A stretch of DNA of 43,993 nt from Prevotella sp. (GTDB taxonomy: Bacteria; Bacteroidota; Bacteroidia; Bacteroidales; Bacteroidaceae). Position 1 is the stretch's first letter. Each line of letters begins with the position of its first letter. The stretch spans positions 1-43,993 of the forward strand of contig JAFYJN010000061.1 of the NCBI GenBank assembly GCA_017538105.1, read 5' to 3'. Shown here one piece after another: positions 1 through 9,500 of this stretch. Position numbers and translations under genes: made by a program. Below the pieces are notes generated by a model, which saw nothing but the letters and a program-made list of their open reading frames with translations, was not told the DNA's origin and ran no database searches.

Positions 1-50
1 ATGGAGGGCTTGGTATTCTCGTGCCCCATGCCCCTTGCCCCTTCTTCCCC

Positions 51-77
51 TTCCCTTTGGGAGGGTTGGGGTGGGTT
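51..77 (-). repeat. GC-rich dispersed repeat, intergenic copy
   Basis: C-rich/G-rich element just before the first gene. Read on the minus strand it matches, with a few changes, a stretch embedded in the coding region at 14396-14426 (shared core CACCCC, ACCC, then AAGGGA). The plus strand at 59-75 has four G runs (GGG, GGG, GGGG, GGG) with 1-2 base loops, fitting a G-quadruplex pattern. Seen directly; function unknown. Confidence 0.5.
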
Positions 78-100
78 CTCATCCCTAAAAATATGTTATT

Positions 101-1321
101 ATGTTCTTTTGTCGAAAAAAACTTTGGCTGTTGTTGTGTCTCTTCCCTGTTGTTGTGTTGGGGCAGCAGACGAGTGTGGTAGTTGATGAGGTGACACGCC
201 AACCGATTCTTCATGCCAACGTGTATACCGGCAAGGGCAAGGCTTTCCGTTCGGCTATCTCCGACGAGCAGGGACGTGTTACTGTGACGTTCCCTTTTAG
301 TCGCCTCACGGTGTCGCACCTTAACTATGAGCGACGCACTATTACCAATTTGCCCGATACGATTTGGCTCAAACCACGATACAACAGCACACCCGATGTG
401 GTGGTGCGGAGCAAGGAGCCCGAATGGATCAGACCCTTTCTCAAGCGGTTTGTCGACGAGAAGGCCTCGCGTTATGCATCGCACAACCAGCCTTTCGCCT
501 ATCGTTATTATTCGCAGAGCATCGGCGAAAGACAGTATTATACCTATGAGTCGGAGGGGCTGTTGTGCCTGCGCTCCAAAGAGTATAATGGCTATGCGTT
601 CTGTCAACATCGGGGAGTCATCACCGCCGCCGACAGCACCGAGCTGACCGATGTTCAGAACCTACGGCGACTGTTGCATGAGGATTTCGTGGATGAGATG
701 GACCGACAGTTCATCCGCGAACATCGTTTTTATGTCAATGGCGATTACGAAGGTCGTCGCGGTGAAGTGGAACTACTCTTCCGTTCGAAGAAAAATACGG
801 ATGACCGAGGGCGTGTTGTTGTAGACACCACACGATGTTTGGTGCTTTCAGCCTCGCGTACTATAGGGCGCAAGAGCAATATTCATCTGCGTATGCCGTC
901 GTTTATGCTCACCATGGCGAAGTGGCTCTCGGGCTATGGCGTGGATGCCTGGAACGTCGACTATCATGTGCGCTATGCAGAACATGCTGGTTTGTACTAT
1001 CCTGCCGAGGCCGCTTACAAATTGTTTTTCAAGAGTCATGAGAGCAGTCCCGACAAACGAGAAGAGGAGTTTTCCGAGCAGACAGGCGGTGGATTCACGA
1101 ATATGGAATCGACGCTCACCCTGACACCCTCGGATGCCGTTCTCCCAAAGGCAGACACCATCGTTTCCGCAGCTTCACTTTCCGCTGCCGACACCACCTC
1201 TGTTGCTGAGAAATGGCTTGTCCTACCGCGTACATGGTATATCAAGTACAATACCGATGCGGAACGGGCTTATGAGGTGCGTCTCGCCCACCTGCCCGCT
1301 GAACTGCAGATACAAGAATAA
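101..1321 (+). CDS. Exported protein with carboxypeptidase-like regulatory domain
   Basis: 406 aa. The first ~21 residues are a signal peptide (FCRKKLW, hydrophobic core, VLGQQ cleavage region), so it is exported to the periplasm or outer membrane. Residues ~23-77 fit the carboxypeptidase-D regulatory-like fold common in Bacteroidota surface proteins (VVVDEVTRQPILHANVY, then a turn with SDEQGRVTV). The remaining ~330 residues have no catalytic motif I recognise; similar proteins are annotated as carboxypeptidase-like regulatory-domain proteins of unknown role. It stands alone on this strand, converging on the pectate lyase gene with a large inverted repeat between them. The ATG at 101 is chosen because the signal peptide begins there. 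Confident of export and of the N-terminal domain; function unknown. Confidence 0.75.
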   Translation: MFFCRKKLWLLLCLFPVVVLGQQTSVVVDEVTRQPILHANVYTGKGKAFRSAISDEQGRVTVTFPFSRLTVSHLNYERRTITNLPDTIWLKPRYNSTPDVVVRSKEPEWIRPFLKRFVDEKASRYASHNQPFAYRYYSQSIGERQYYTYESEGLLCLRSKEYNGYAFCQHRGVITAADSTELTDVQNLRRLLHEDFVDEMDRQFIREHRFYVNGDYEGRRGEVELLFRSKKNTDDRGRVVVDTTRCLVLSASRTIGRKSNIHLRMPSFMLTMAKWLSGYGVDAWNVDYHVRYAEHAGLYYPAEAAYKLFFKSHESSPDKREEEFSEQTGGGFTNMESTLTLTPSDAVLPKADTIVSAASLSAADTTSVAEKWLVLPRTWYIKYNTDAERAYEVRLAHLPAELQIQE

Positions 1322-1340
1322 GGGGAAAATGAATACATAT

Positions 1341-1415
1341 ACAACAAATTACACGAATTTCACAAATGATGAGCCTTTATGCAGATGAATTCGTGAAATT
1401 CGTGTAATTTGTTGT
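1341..1415. repeat. Perfect 23-bp inverted repeat between convergent genes
   Basis: Arms at 1341-1363 and 1393-1415 are exactly complementary over 23 bp, with a 29-nt loop whose ends pair for three more bases after one mismatch. It lies between the stop at 1321 and the convergent pectate lyase stop at 1443. No U-run follows on the plus strand. It could end transcription from both sides, or be a repetitive extragenic palindrome. Confidence 0.75.
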
Positions 1416-1442
1416 GAAAAAACGATAAGGCAGGTCTTTACA

Positions 1443-4265
1443 TTATTTTTCCAGTTTGATGTAGAATAGGTTGGCCGTGTTGGCTTTGGTCAGGGTATGT
1501 GGCCCTGCTTCCAAAGTGGCGGTAATGATGCCGTTAGCACCTGTGTATTTCGTGCCATCAATCTTGATGGTGGGTGCTGTTTCTGAGAAATAAAGCGTCA
1601 TCGTCATCTCTTCGGTGGTGGTGAATGTCACAGATGTACTAGTTTCCATTTTCAGACACCATGTGTATTCCGTTCCGTCAACCGTCACAGTTCCCTTGCT
1701 GTTGCTGTAGTTGCCGATAATGTTAAAGAACGAATTGCTGGCTGCGCCACCTTCGAAGTTACAGGTAATCACATCGCCTTGTGGCTGTGGGTCATCGCCC
1801 GGGTCGTCACCGGTATCGTCACCACCTTGTCCGCCTCCACCGAGGTTTTCTCCTCCGAAGATGCCCACAAGGGCTGGAGCGTAGTTGACAAGAGCCGTCT
1901 TCAGGGCTTCGTCCACGGCGTAGTTGTTATCCTTGCCCTCAAAGCTCCAAGTGAAGTCGCCATGGTTCAGACGTCCCGCGCCGTAGTAGCCAACCACCTT
2001 TGCCGGCACGTCGGCAGCAGCGTCTGGTACATAGCTGTACATCAGCGTGCTGTTGGTGTCGAAGTTGTTGTAGGACGTGCCACCTTGCTTGGCTTTCACC
2101 GTCGAGGGCACCTGTTCATTGCGTGTGGTAACTTCGTAAGCATCGAATTCCACGTTGTTCTGTTGGTAGGTCACATAGCGGAAATTATTCGTCTTCTCCA
2201 CGAACGTATTGCCGAAGCTCTTGATGATGCCGCCGTCTTCGCTGGAGAAGGTGCCCGCACCACCAGCGATGTCGCTACCTTGCATAGAGATGAGCATGGG
2301 CTTGTTGGTACCACGGAAATAGTTGTTCTCCATGAAGAGGCTTGCGCCCATTGTCACACCGCCGCCGTATTTTGACACGCCGTCGTAGTAGTTATTCCAT
2401 GAGTGTACGCTCATGCTGCGGATGCGCGGATGGCGTGAGTCGCTATGGTCGTACCAGTTGTGGTGGTAGGTAATGTAGTTGGGGCCGTCGCCACCCATGC
2501 CACAGAGGCTCACTTTGCCACTGTCCCAGAAACGGCAGTAGGCCGTGGTGATATATTTCGAGTCGGCCTTGATGTCGACGGTTCCGTCACCTTTCGCTTG
2601 GTCTGAGTCGCTTCCTGCCTGACCATAGAAGAAGTCCATGTTATGTACCCATATATTGCTGTTGTCGGTGTCTATCGAGATGGCATCGTCCATGAAGAGC
2701 ATGATAGCGAAATTGCGGAACTCCACGCTCTTGCAGTTGCGTACGAGGAAACCAAAACCACTTACCGTGGCATCTTCGCCGATGCCTTCCAAGGTGATGT
2801 TCATCACGCTGTAGCTGTTTTTGCCTTTCACCTGCAAACCCTCTTCCGAACTGTCGATGCGGTCAAGGTCATTGCGTGTCACCTTGCCAATGAAACGGAA
2901 GGTGATGGGTGTAGTGTCGTAGCCTTTCTGGTAAGCGGTAAGGATGTCCTGAAGACCCGTGAACGTCTCTGTTCCTCCCTTGCTGTTTACTATCACGTCG
3001 GTGCTGATGGTCTTTGCCGTGTTCTTCGTCACGTAGAACACTTTGGCACCGCTCTTCAGTGTGCCGTCGTCGTTGTAAGCGCCTACGCCACTGTAGTTGA
3101 GGTGTGCGAATCCCTCACGATTGTAGTTCACCACGTCCATAGCCTCGGCGGTGCTCGCCTTTGTCTCGTCTTCCGTCTCGCCGATGATGGGCACTACCTT
3201 CAGGCAGTAGTTCGACGCTTTCTTCAGTCCCACCACATCGACGCGTCCATAGGTGCCGTAGTTACGTACCAATTGGGCATCCACCTTGGTGTAGTTGCCA
3301 TATTGTCCGCCTTTCACATACACGGCATACGATGTGGCACCCTCGTAAGGTTCCCACTCGGCATAAACGCTCTCCTGCCACCCTTTGGCCGTGGTGATGA
3401 CCACACCGTTGTTGGTGATGACGGCCTCTTGTCCCTGGTCTAGACCGCGGGCGAAAGAGATGTCGCTCACCGAGCCGTAGTAATAATCAGTCTGTCCTTG
3501 TTGGTTGGTCACGCTTACTGTAGAGGCAGCCTTGTCGATGTCGACGGAGGTCAGGTCGGCGGTGTTGTAGAATTTCACGTCGCCGTTCAACAATTGGAAC
3601 TGCATCTGGTTGGCGTTAAAGTCTTTGGCCACAGCATTGTTTACCACATCCTCGCTGTTCGTTCCTTGGTTGGCCGGTGTCACGATGGCCTGTGTGGGGT
3701 CGGGTTCAGCGCCCACCGTGATGCTGTACACATATATGCCGCCTGTGGGGGTGAGAACCACGTCGCCGTCGGCGGTCACCTGTCCGTTGCCTGTCTGTGC
3801 TGCTGTCGACGCCTCGAATCCCGTGGCTCCAGAGAGGTTGGTCGGTGTGATGCCTCGTGCTGACGAAGAACTGGAGGTCATATAGGAGATGGTCACCTCC
3901 TGTCCTTTCTTCAAGTTGGGAATGATGATAGGGGCGGTGGAGCCTGCCAGCCACATGCGTTTGCCGTTTTCGAAACGGATGTTCCCTTCACCGCTGTCTA
4001 CTGCCTTGCAGGAGAAGAGCAGCCCCGCCGCGATATTCAGTTCGCTTCCGTTGGCCATCAGTGCCGCCTGTGTCAGCGCCGCGGTATAGCTGTAGCGTTT
4101 CTTGTTAGAGTCGTAATACCAATTGTCGTCGGCATTCATGTTGTTCTTGTCGGTCGAGCTGAGTTCGGCGGTGAAGTCCCATGACTGTTGCGCCTTTGCC
4201 GTGTTGGCACCTAACAGTGATACGGCCAGTATGATGATGCTGTATATGATATGTCTGCGTTTCAT
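1443..4265 (-). CDS. Secreted pectate lyase, polysaccharide lyase family 1
   Basis: About 940 aa. Signal peptide MKRRHIIYS... ending near AKAQQ. Residues ~30-185 form a WDFT-type beta domain; ~285-385 looks like fibronectin III; ~390-800 is the right-handed beta-helix lyase domain. In it, DGTVDIKADSKYIT with FWDSGKVSLCG (~560-590) and HHNWYDHSDSRHPRIR (~601-616) match the family 1 metal-binding and catalytic regions; the first Arg of RHPRIR is the likely catalytic base. A Gly/Asp/Pro linker (~808-830) leads to a C-terminal beta domain, with no T9SS-like tail. It cleaves polygalacturonate by beta-elimination. An ATG at 4283 overlaps the upstream stop (ATGA), but the ATG at 4265 has AAGGAGG about 8 nt before it and gives the cleaner signal peptide. 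Co-transcribed with the preceding tail-bearing gene. Confidence 0.88.
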   Translation of the reverse strand: MKRRHIIYSIIILAVSLLGANTAKAQQSWDFTAELSSTDKNNMNADDNWYYDSNKKRYSYTAALTQAALMANGSELNIAAGLLFSCKAVDSGEGNIRFENGKRMWLAGSTAPIIIPNLKKGQEVTISYMTSSSSSARGITPTNLSGATGFEASTAAQTGNGQVTADGDVVLTPTGGIYVYSITVGAEPDPTQAIVTPANQGTNSEDVVNNAVAKDFNANQMQFQLLNGDVKFYNTADLTSVDIDKAASTVSVTNQQGQTDYYYGSVSDISFARGLDQGQEAVITNNGVVITTAKGWQESVYAEWEPYEGATSYAVYVKGGQYGNYTKVDAQLVRNYGTYGRVDVVGLKKASNYCLKVVPIIGETEDETKASTAEAMDVVNYNREGFAHLNYSGVGAYNDDGTLKSGAKVFYVTKNTAKTISTDVIVNSKGGTETFTGLQDILTAYQKGYDTTPITFRFIGKVTRNDLDRIDSSEEGLQVKGKNSYSVMNITLEGIGEDATVSGFGFLVRNCKSVEFRNFAIMLFMDDAISIDTDNSNIWVHNMDFFYGQAGSDSDQAKGDGTVDIKADSKYITTAYCRFWDSGKVSLCGMGGDGPNYITYHHNWYDHSDSRHPRIRSMSVHSWNNYYDGVSKYGGGVTMGASLFMENNYFRGTNKPMLISMQGSDIAGGAGTFSSEDGGIIKSFGNTFVEKTNNFRYVTYQQNNVEFDAYEVTTRNEQVPSTVKAKQGGTSYNNFDTNSTLMYSYVPDAAADVPAKVVGYYGAGRLNHGDFTWSFEGKDNNYAVDEALKTALVNYAPALVGIFGGENLGGGGQGGDDTGDDPGDDPQPQGDVITCNFEGGAASNSFFNIIGNYSNSKGTVTVDGTEYTWCLKMETSTSVTFTTTEEMTMTLYFSETAPTIKIDGTKYTGANGIITATLEAGPHTLTKANTANLFYIKLEK

Positions 4266-4279
4266 GTGTCGTTCCTCCT

Positions 4280-5161
4280 TCATTTCACTGTCACTTTCTT
4301 TCCGTTCACGATATAGATGCCTTTGGGCAACTGTATCAGGCTACGGCCCATGTACTGTCCTTGGAGGTTGAATATGCGGTTGTCGCCCGTTGTCACCTGT
4401 CCGTCGATGGTCATGATGCCCGTTGGCTCTTCGTCGACACTGAAGGTCACGGCGTTGACGGCAGCATCTTCAGAGAGCAAGAAAGCATGCAGTGCCTTAA
4501 TGCTGTTGCCGCTGTTCAAGGGTTTCAACTTGTTGCCGTTGGCGAAATAGAATACATTGCCGCTGGGAGTCGTTTCGGGGATGGTGCCGATGAAGGCATA
4601 GCCTTGGTTGCTTACCTCGGCACCCGACGTGAGATTCTGCAGCGTCACCTCGTCGAGGGCGAACTCCGTCACCGACAATGCAGGTTGTATGAGGTAGGGC
4701 ATGCCCGCCTCGATGGTTGTTGTCGACTCATAGGCAATGTTGCCGTCAACGGCGTTTTTGAACTGTGCCACCTTGGTGCCGCTGCCAAAAGCTGAGGTTA
4801 TCTGTTCGGCTGTCATATCGAAAGGCAGGCACAGCGTGTTCCATTGTCCTGCAGTGACGTTGCGTGTCACCGTCACACCCACGTTCTTGCCGCCGAACAT
4901 GTTCAGCGTTTCGGCGTTGCTGTTGTCGTGGGCGTCACTCAGGTCAGCGGTGTAGTTGAAGTGGATATCCACGAGTGCCATGTCCACGGTCACCTGTGTG
5001 CCATCAGCATAGTTGAGGGTAAGGTTATCACCATTGAAGGTGATTTTCACGGCGAAACGGTCGACAATGGTACCATTGATGGTGACGGTCTCGCCGGTGT
5101 CGGCCATCATCTTCGTGCACAGAGCCACGAAGAACATGAGCAAAAGACCAATTTTTTTCAT
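4280..5161 (-). CDS. Exported protein with T9SS-like C-terminal tail
   Basis: 293 aa. Signal peptide MKKIGLLLMFFVALCTKMMAD. After a short beta region come a middle domain with WNTLCLPFDMTAEQ and AGMPYLIQP (~105-165), a pattern also seen near the C-terminus of the leucine-rich repeat protein at 40248-42563, and then a short C-terminal tail (RIFNLQGQYMG, then LPKGIYIVNGKK) resembling T9SS type A sorting tails. No catalytic motif. Its stop overlaps a possible ATG of the pectate lyase gene, so the two are probably translated from one mRNA starting at the promoter at 5277-5308. It may be a surface partner of the lyase; that is inference from position only. Confidence 0.75.
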   Translation of the reverse strand: MKKIGLLLMFFVALCTKMMADTGETVTINGTIVDRFAVKITFNGDNLTLNYADGTQVTVDMALVDIHFNYTADLSDAHDNSNAETLNMFGGKNVGVTVTRNVTAGQWNTLCLPFDMTAEQITSAFGSGTKVAQFKNAVDGNIAYESTTTIEAGMPYLIQPALSVTEFALDEVTLQNLTSGAEVSNQGYAFIGTIPETTPSGNVFYFANGNKLKPLNSGNSIKALHAFLLSEDAAVNAVTFSVDEEPTGIMTIDGQVTTGDNRIFNLQGQYMGRSLIQLPKGIYIVNGKKVTVK

Positions 5162-5276
5162 GTGATAACGATTATCTGTATGTTTGATTTATTAGGCGAT
5201 GCGTAGTAGGGGTTTCCCCCATGCTGTCTGTAGTTTGGTTTTTTCGGCAGTGCGTAGTTTTTCGCACAAAAGCGTA

Positions 5277-5308
5277 CAAAAATAGGGCATTTTTTGCAAT
5301 CCCGCAAA
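5277..5308 (-). promoter_or_regulatory. Bacteroidota-type promoter for the pectate lyase operon
   Basis: Minus-strand -7 box TATTTTTG (5277-5284) and -33 box TTTG (5305-5308) with exactly 20 bp between them, matching the Bacteroidota consensus. Predicted start near 5270 gives a leader of about 110 nt. Confidence 0.6.
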
Positions 5309-5375
5309 TAAATAAAGTATAATCATTCGAAAATGCTTCGAAAACGTTTACAGGGGAAGAGGGGACAAACAACCA

Positions 5376-6188
5376 TCATTTCGATTCGATATACAATTTT
5401 TCGTCGCGGCGTTGGATGTCGCCATAGGCGTCGGGCAGGTCGTCCTTGCTGATGGTGTATTCGCGGTTCACGGGTCGTCCCTCGTCGTCGAGAGAGTGGG
5501 AGAAGAGCCACAGATAGGTCTTGTCGAGGTAGAAGATACGTGCTAGCACACCATGGTTGGCCCCTGGCAGCCAGTCAAAGCGCAGCCGCTCATCATGGTG
5601 CGCCTTCTGCAACGCCTCCACCACTGTTTTCGATTGTTGGATGCTCACCGCCTGGTCGGCGGTTCCATGGATTATCCACAGCGGAAGATCGCCCAGTCCC
5701 TGCTTGTCACGTAGTGTGCAGCCCCCACACAGTGCCATGGCCGCCGCCACTTTGTGGGGGTAGGTTCCCGCGTAGTCGAGCGTTCCATATCCGCCAAGAC
5801 TCATGCCCAACACATAGATGCGCGAGGCATCCACTTGGTAATGTTCTTTTGTCCATTCCACCACATCGTCTATTTTCTTCGGGTCCCACGAACCCGATGG
5901 GTTCTGCGGTGCCAAGATGAGTGCCGGGATGGGCCGGCCCATGTTGATGGCCTGCAGTGGACCATATTTGCGCACTTTTTCCAGATCGCGTCCGCGCAGA
6001 CTGGCTCCGTGCAGGAACAACACCAGGGGGATGGGTTCGGGTTCAATGCAATATTCTTCAGGGGCATACACCCAAAATTGGTAACCTCCAGGAATGGCGT
6101 TACGATAGGCGGTGAGCATGTCGTTTTGTGCCTTTGCCATGATGGTTAATGCCGACAGCAATATGATGACAAACAATTTCTTTCGCAT
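5376..6188 (-). CDS. Exported serine esterase, alpha/beta-hydrolase fold
   Basis: About 270 aa. Signal peptide MRKKLFVIILLSALTIMAKAQ. The triad can be placed: nucleophile Ser ~130 in GMSLGG, acid Asp ~178 in HGTADQ, His ~212 in GANHG; oxyanion-region motif LFLHGAS near 57-63. This matches the PHB-depolymerase/feruloyl-esterase-like and prolyl-oligopeptidase-like group often found beside polysaccharide lyases. Likely removes acyl esters from plant polysaccharide; the exact substrate is not determinable. An upstream in-frame TTG at 6224 would add 12 residues before the signal peptide, so the ATG at 6188 is preferred. Same strand as the pectate lyase operon, about 210 bp upstream of it, with its own likely promoter. 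Confidence 0.8.
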   Translation of the reverse strand: MRKKLFVIILLSALTIMAKAQNDMLTAYRNAIPGGYQFWVYAPEEYCIEPEPIPLVLFLHGASLRGRDLEKVRKYGPLQAINMGRPIPALILAPQNPSGSWDPKKIDDVVEWTKEHYQVDASRIYVLGMSLGGYGTLDYAGTYPHKVAAAMALCGGCTLRDKQGLGDLPLWIIHGTADQAVSIQQSKTVVEALQKAHHDERLRFDWLPGANHGVLARIFYLDKTYLWLFSHSLDDEGRPVNREYTISKDDLPDAYGDIQRRDEKLYIESK

Positions 6189-6245
6189 CTTTTTCTTTTG
6201 AGCTATGAGTTCTTCGCTTCGCAAAAGCGATTTTTATGTTTATTG

Positions 6246-6279
6246 CAAAAATACGAAATAATCCGCTCATTCAGCCAAT
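6246..6279 (-). promoter_or_regulatory. Possible promoter for the esterase gene
   Basis: Minus-strand TATTTTTG (6246-6253) matches the -7 consensus. A weaker ATTG lies at 6276-6279, 22 bp upstream, slightly longer than usual spacing. Confidence 0.4.
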
Positions 6280-6421
6280 CTGAAAGATTTATTAGTTTTT
6301 TTTAATCTAGATAATCATAGGAAAATCGAGTCAATTCCAAGTAATCCCATGAAAACGGGGGAAACCCAGGAAAAACGAAGAAACCAAAGGGCGTCATTTC
6401 TATTATTTTTAACACATAAAG

Positions 6422-6453
6422 ATTGTTTTTTTAGGAAGAATCCATTATTTTTG
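6422..6453 (+). promoter_or_regulatory. Bacteroidota-type promoter for the 6533 gene
   Basis: -7 box TATTTTTG (6446-6453) and a -33-like ATTG (6422-6425), 20 bp apart. The predicted start leaves a leader of about 70 nt before the ATG at 6533. Confidence 0.55.
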
Positions 6454-6532
6454 CAGAATGTTAGTTGTTAACCTTCGAATCATATACTATTTAATAACCA
6501 AAGAATCAATCATTTAATTAATATCTACGATT

Positions 6533-9500
6533 ATGCGAAAACTTTACGTATTCCTTTTGGCTGCGTTCGCACTATGTACGTTTCAAGTCAAAGCTCAGAC
6601 TATTTTGAGCGAAGACTTCGAAACAGAGAGCACCGAGACGGTGTCGCAACCCATTGCCGTTGGCGCGGGATGGACCACCGTGAACAGCTACACGGGCGAG
6701 AACGCCAGTTATAATTGGCATAACTATTATGCCGAGAAAGGAACCATCGGTGGCAAGCATGTTGCTGGTTGCGATGGCCCAACATACCAGTCGGCCGCTG
6801 GCGGCTTCGGTCCCCGTGAGGAGATTCTCCTCACTCCTGAGTTGAATCTCGACAACACCTACGAATTGAGTTTCACTTTCCGTGTCAGTCCGATGAACTG
6901 TCAAGACGCTTCGCTCTACGACATCCAGGTGCGTGTGGTGGAAGATGGCGACTTGGCTGGCGCCGAGACCGTTTTCTCCATCCAGAACCAAGCAATGATG
7001 CGCGATGCCGGCGTGATGGTCTATCCCATCACCACATGGGATCCTTACGTTGCCAAGGTCGACCTGAGCGATTGGCAGGGGAAATCGGTGAAGCTGGCGT
7101 TCGTCTATAAGATGATGACCACCATCGCCAATGTGGTGTGGATTGATGATGTCGTCGTCAAGCAGGTGACGCCGGAGACAGGACCTCGTGGCGTCCTCTC
7201 CATTGACAGTTACAATGTGGGCAATCTCTATGTGGGCGAGAAGTTGTATACTGAGGTCATCACCATGACCAACCAAGGCAAGAACGGCCTGAAGATTACG
7301 GGTGTCGACATGCCCCAAGGCGTAGACATCAACATCAATCCGAGCACCGTCAACCTGGACAAGTACGAGAATGTGCAGTTCCAGTTCTCCTACAAGGCTT
7401 CGCTCACCAGTCCCGCCACGGCCAACATTGTCATCCACACCAACGGTGGCGACCTACCCTTTACGCTTTCCGCCACCAAGGTTATGGTGCCCTATGGCTA
7501 CATGCTGGAAACTTTCGAGGACTATTTCCCGCCAGCAGGATGGAAGAACAACGGATGGGGTGGTACTTCCACGGCCCTCGAGGGTGACCGTTCGGCCTAC
7601 GCCTCTGGCTCCTATTCTGACAGCTATATCACCTCGCCTCGTCTCGACCTGCTTGATGGTGGGCAACTTATCTTCACCTATTATAACCAGTTCGACAGTA
7701 TGGAGGGTGACAGCTACCAAGAGAACGATTTCTCCGTGGAGGTATCGTACGATGGAGGCAACACCTGGACACAGAAATGGATTTTTGACTATACGTTGAT
7801 GTCATACGGCGAGACCGTGACCATCGACCTGGGTGTAGGTTCCGACAATTCGTATGTTCGTTGGAAGAATTCAAAGATTGAATATGATGATGAAGGGGCA
7901 TCGGAATTCTCACATATCTACCTTGACCGAGTGCTTCTTCCCCATGTGTGGGGAGCCGACGGAACACCCAAGGGCTCGTCTGTGGTGAAACCGAAGTTGG
8001 GAGCCACGGATGTCTATCCTCGAGATATCGTGCTCGAATGGACACCCGCCCAGTTTGCCGAGGGTTACAAGCTCTATGTGGGCAGCGACGCCGCCGCCAC
8101 CAACCTCGTCAACGGGCTCGATGTGAAGAATGTGCTTACCTTCACCCTGCCGGTGGCCGATTATGAGACGACCTACCGTTGGAAGGTGGTGCCTTACAAC
8201 AGCGTGGGCGATGCTGCCGCTTCTGAAGTGTCAACATGGATTTTCACCACCCAGCCCGATGCCTCGGTGACGGAATTTCCTTTCGAGGAGAATTTTGCCG
8301 ACAACAGCCTGCCCAATGGATGGATGAGCGTACCCGCACCCACCTATAACCGTTCATGGTATGTGAACACCTATTATCCTTATCGTACCGAGTCGGTGAC
8401 AAGCAATGCGCTCACTTCGGGTTATCTGGCTGCCGATGGCGAAGAGAACAGCGTCACCTCGCAGAACTTCAAGATTCCCGAGGGCTCGCAAATGCAGATT
8501 TCCTTCGTGTGGGGCGATGAACATCCCAGTGACCTCGTGGTTGACCCCTCGGGCATGGCCACGAAGAACAACGTGACACCCAATAACGGTGTCAGTGAGG
8601 GTGTCTTCCAGATTTTCGACGGTGAGCAGTGGATTGACGTGACCACCATCTCGGAGAACTCCTTCGACGGTGACCATAAATACTGGATTGAGGAGAACAT
8701 TGACTTGACAGCCTATGCGGGCAAGACCATACAGTTCCGCTGGATACACAAGTGCTACAATTGGAGTCGTGACGGTGGCACTTCCATCGCCCATATCGTG
8801 GTGGAGGAGAGAGCCACGTCGAAGGCCCGGTTCAACAAGACGGAATGGGCTGCCGGCAAGGTGAACTACGGCAAAGCTGTCAACTCCGGCGAGAAGTTCA
8901 CCCTGCTCAACAAGGGAACCGAGCCTCTTACCGTGAAGAGCGCCACCTTTACCAATTCGAATTTCTCCACTTCATTGGCGGCGGGCACCACCATTGCCCC
9001 TGGTGCGGGAGCCACTTTCAGTATGCAGTTTGACGCGCTGGAGACGGCTGACGTGGTCAACGACCAGCTGACTGTGGAGTTCGAGGACGGATATGTCACC
9101 ACCCTTCCTGTCAGTGGCGAAGCCTTGGCGGAGGACGTGCTGTACTACGCTTTCGAACCCAATGACCTCGACTATCCTTGGACTGATTTCACCACCATCG
9201 ATGTGGACAACGCCGTGTCGTACGATTTTGCCGCTTATTGGCTCCACTTCGAGAAGAGCGGACAAAAGTTCGCGTTCTGGCCCGCATGGGACGATATGGA
9301 TCAAGGTCTTTATGGCATCATGGCTCCTCCGTCGGGAGAGTGGGCGCTTTTGGCCGCTTCGCCCAATGACGCTTCGGGTGCCAGCGCCGACAACTGGATT
9401 GTGAGCAAGAAACTCACCGCCACCGCCGATTCGAAGTTCAGCTTCTACGCCCGCAACTGGGAGTGCCTTCAGAGTGTATTGCCCGATCCACAACACCGTG

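Larger units (their letters stand above)
6189..6532. other. Divergent intergenic region, promoters only
   Basis: 344 bp between the esterase start and the first large plus-strand gene. It is AT-rich and holds a candidate promoter for each side; I see no ORF, RNA gene or strong hairpin in it. Confidence 0.6.

Noticed and set aside
2643-3443. 266-aa frame opposite the pectate lyase
   Set aside because: Shadow of the lyase coding strand, composition-driven.
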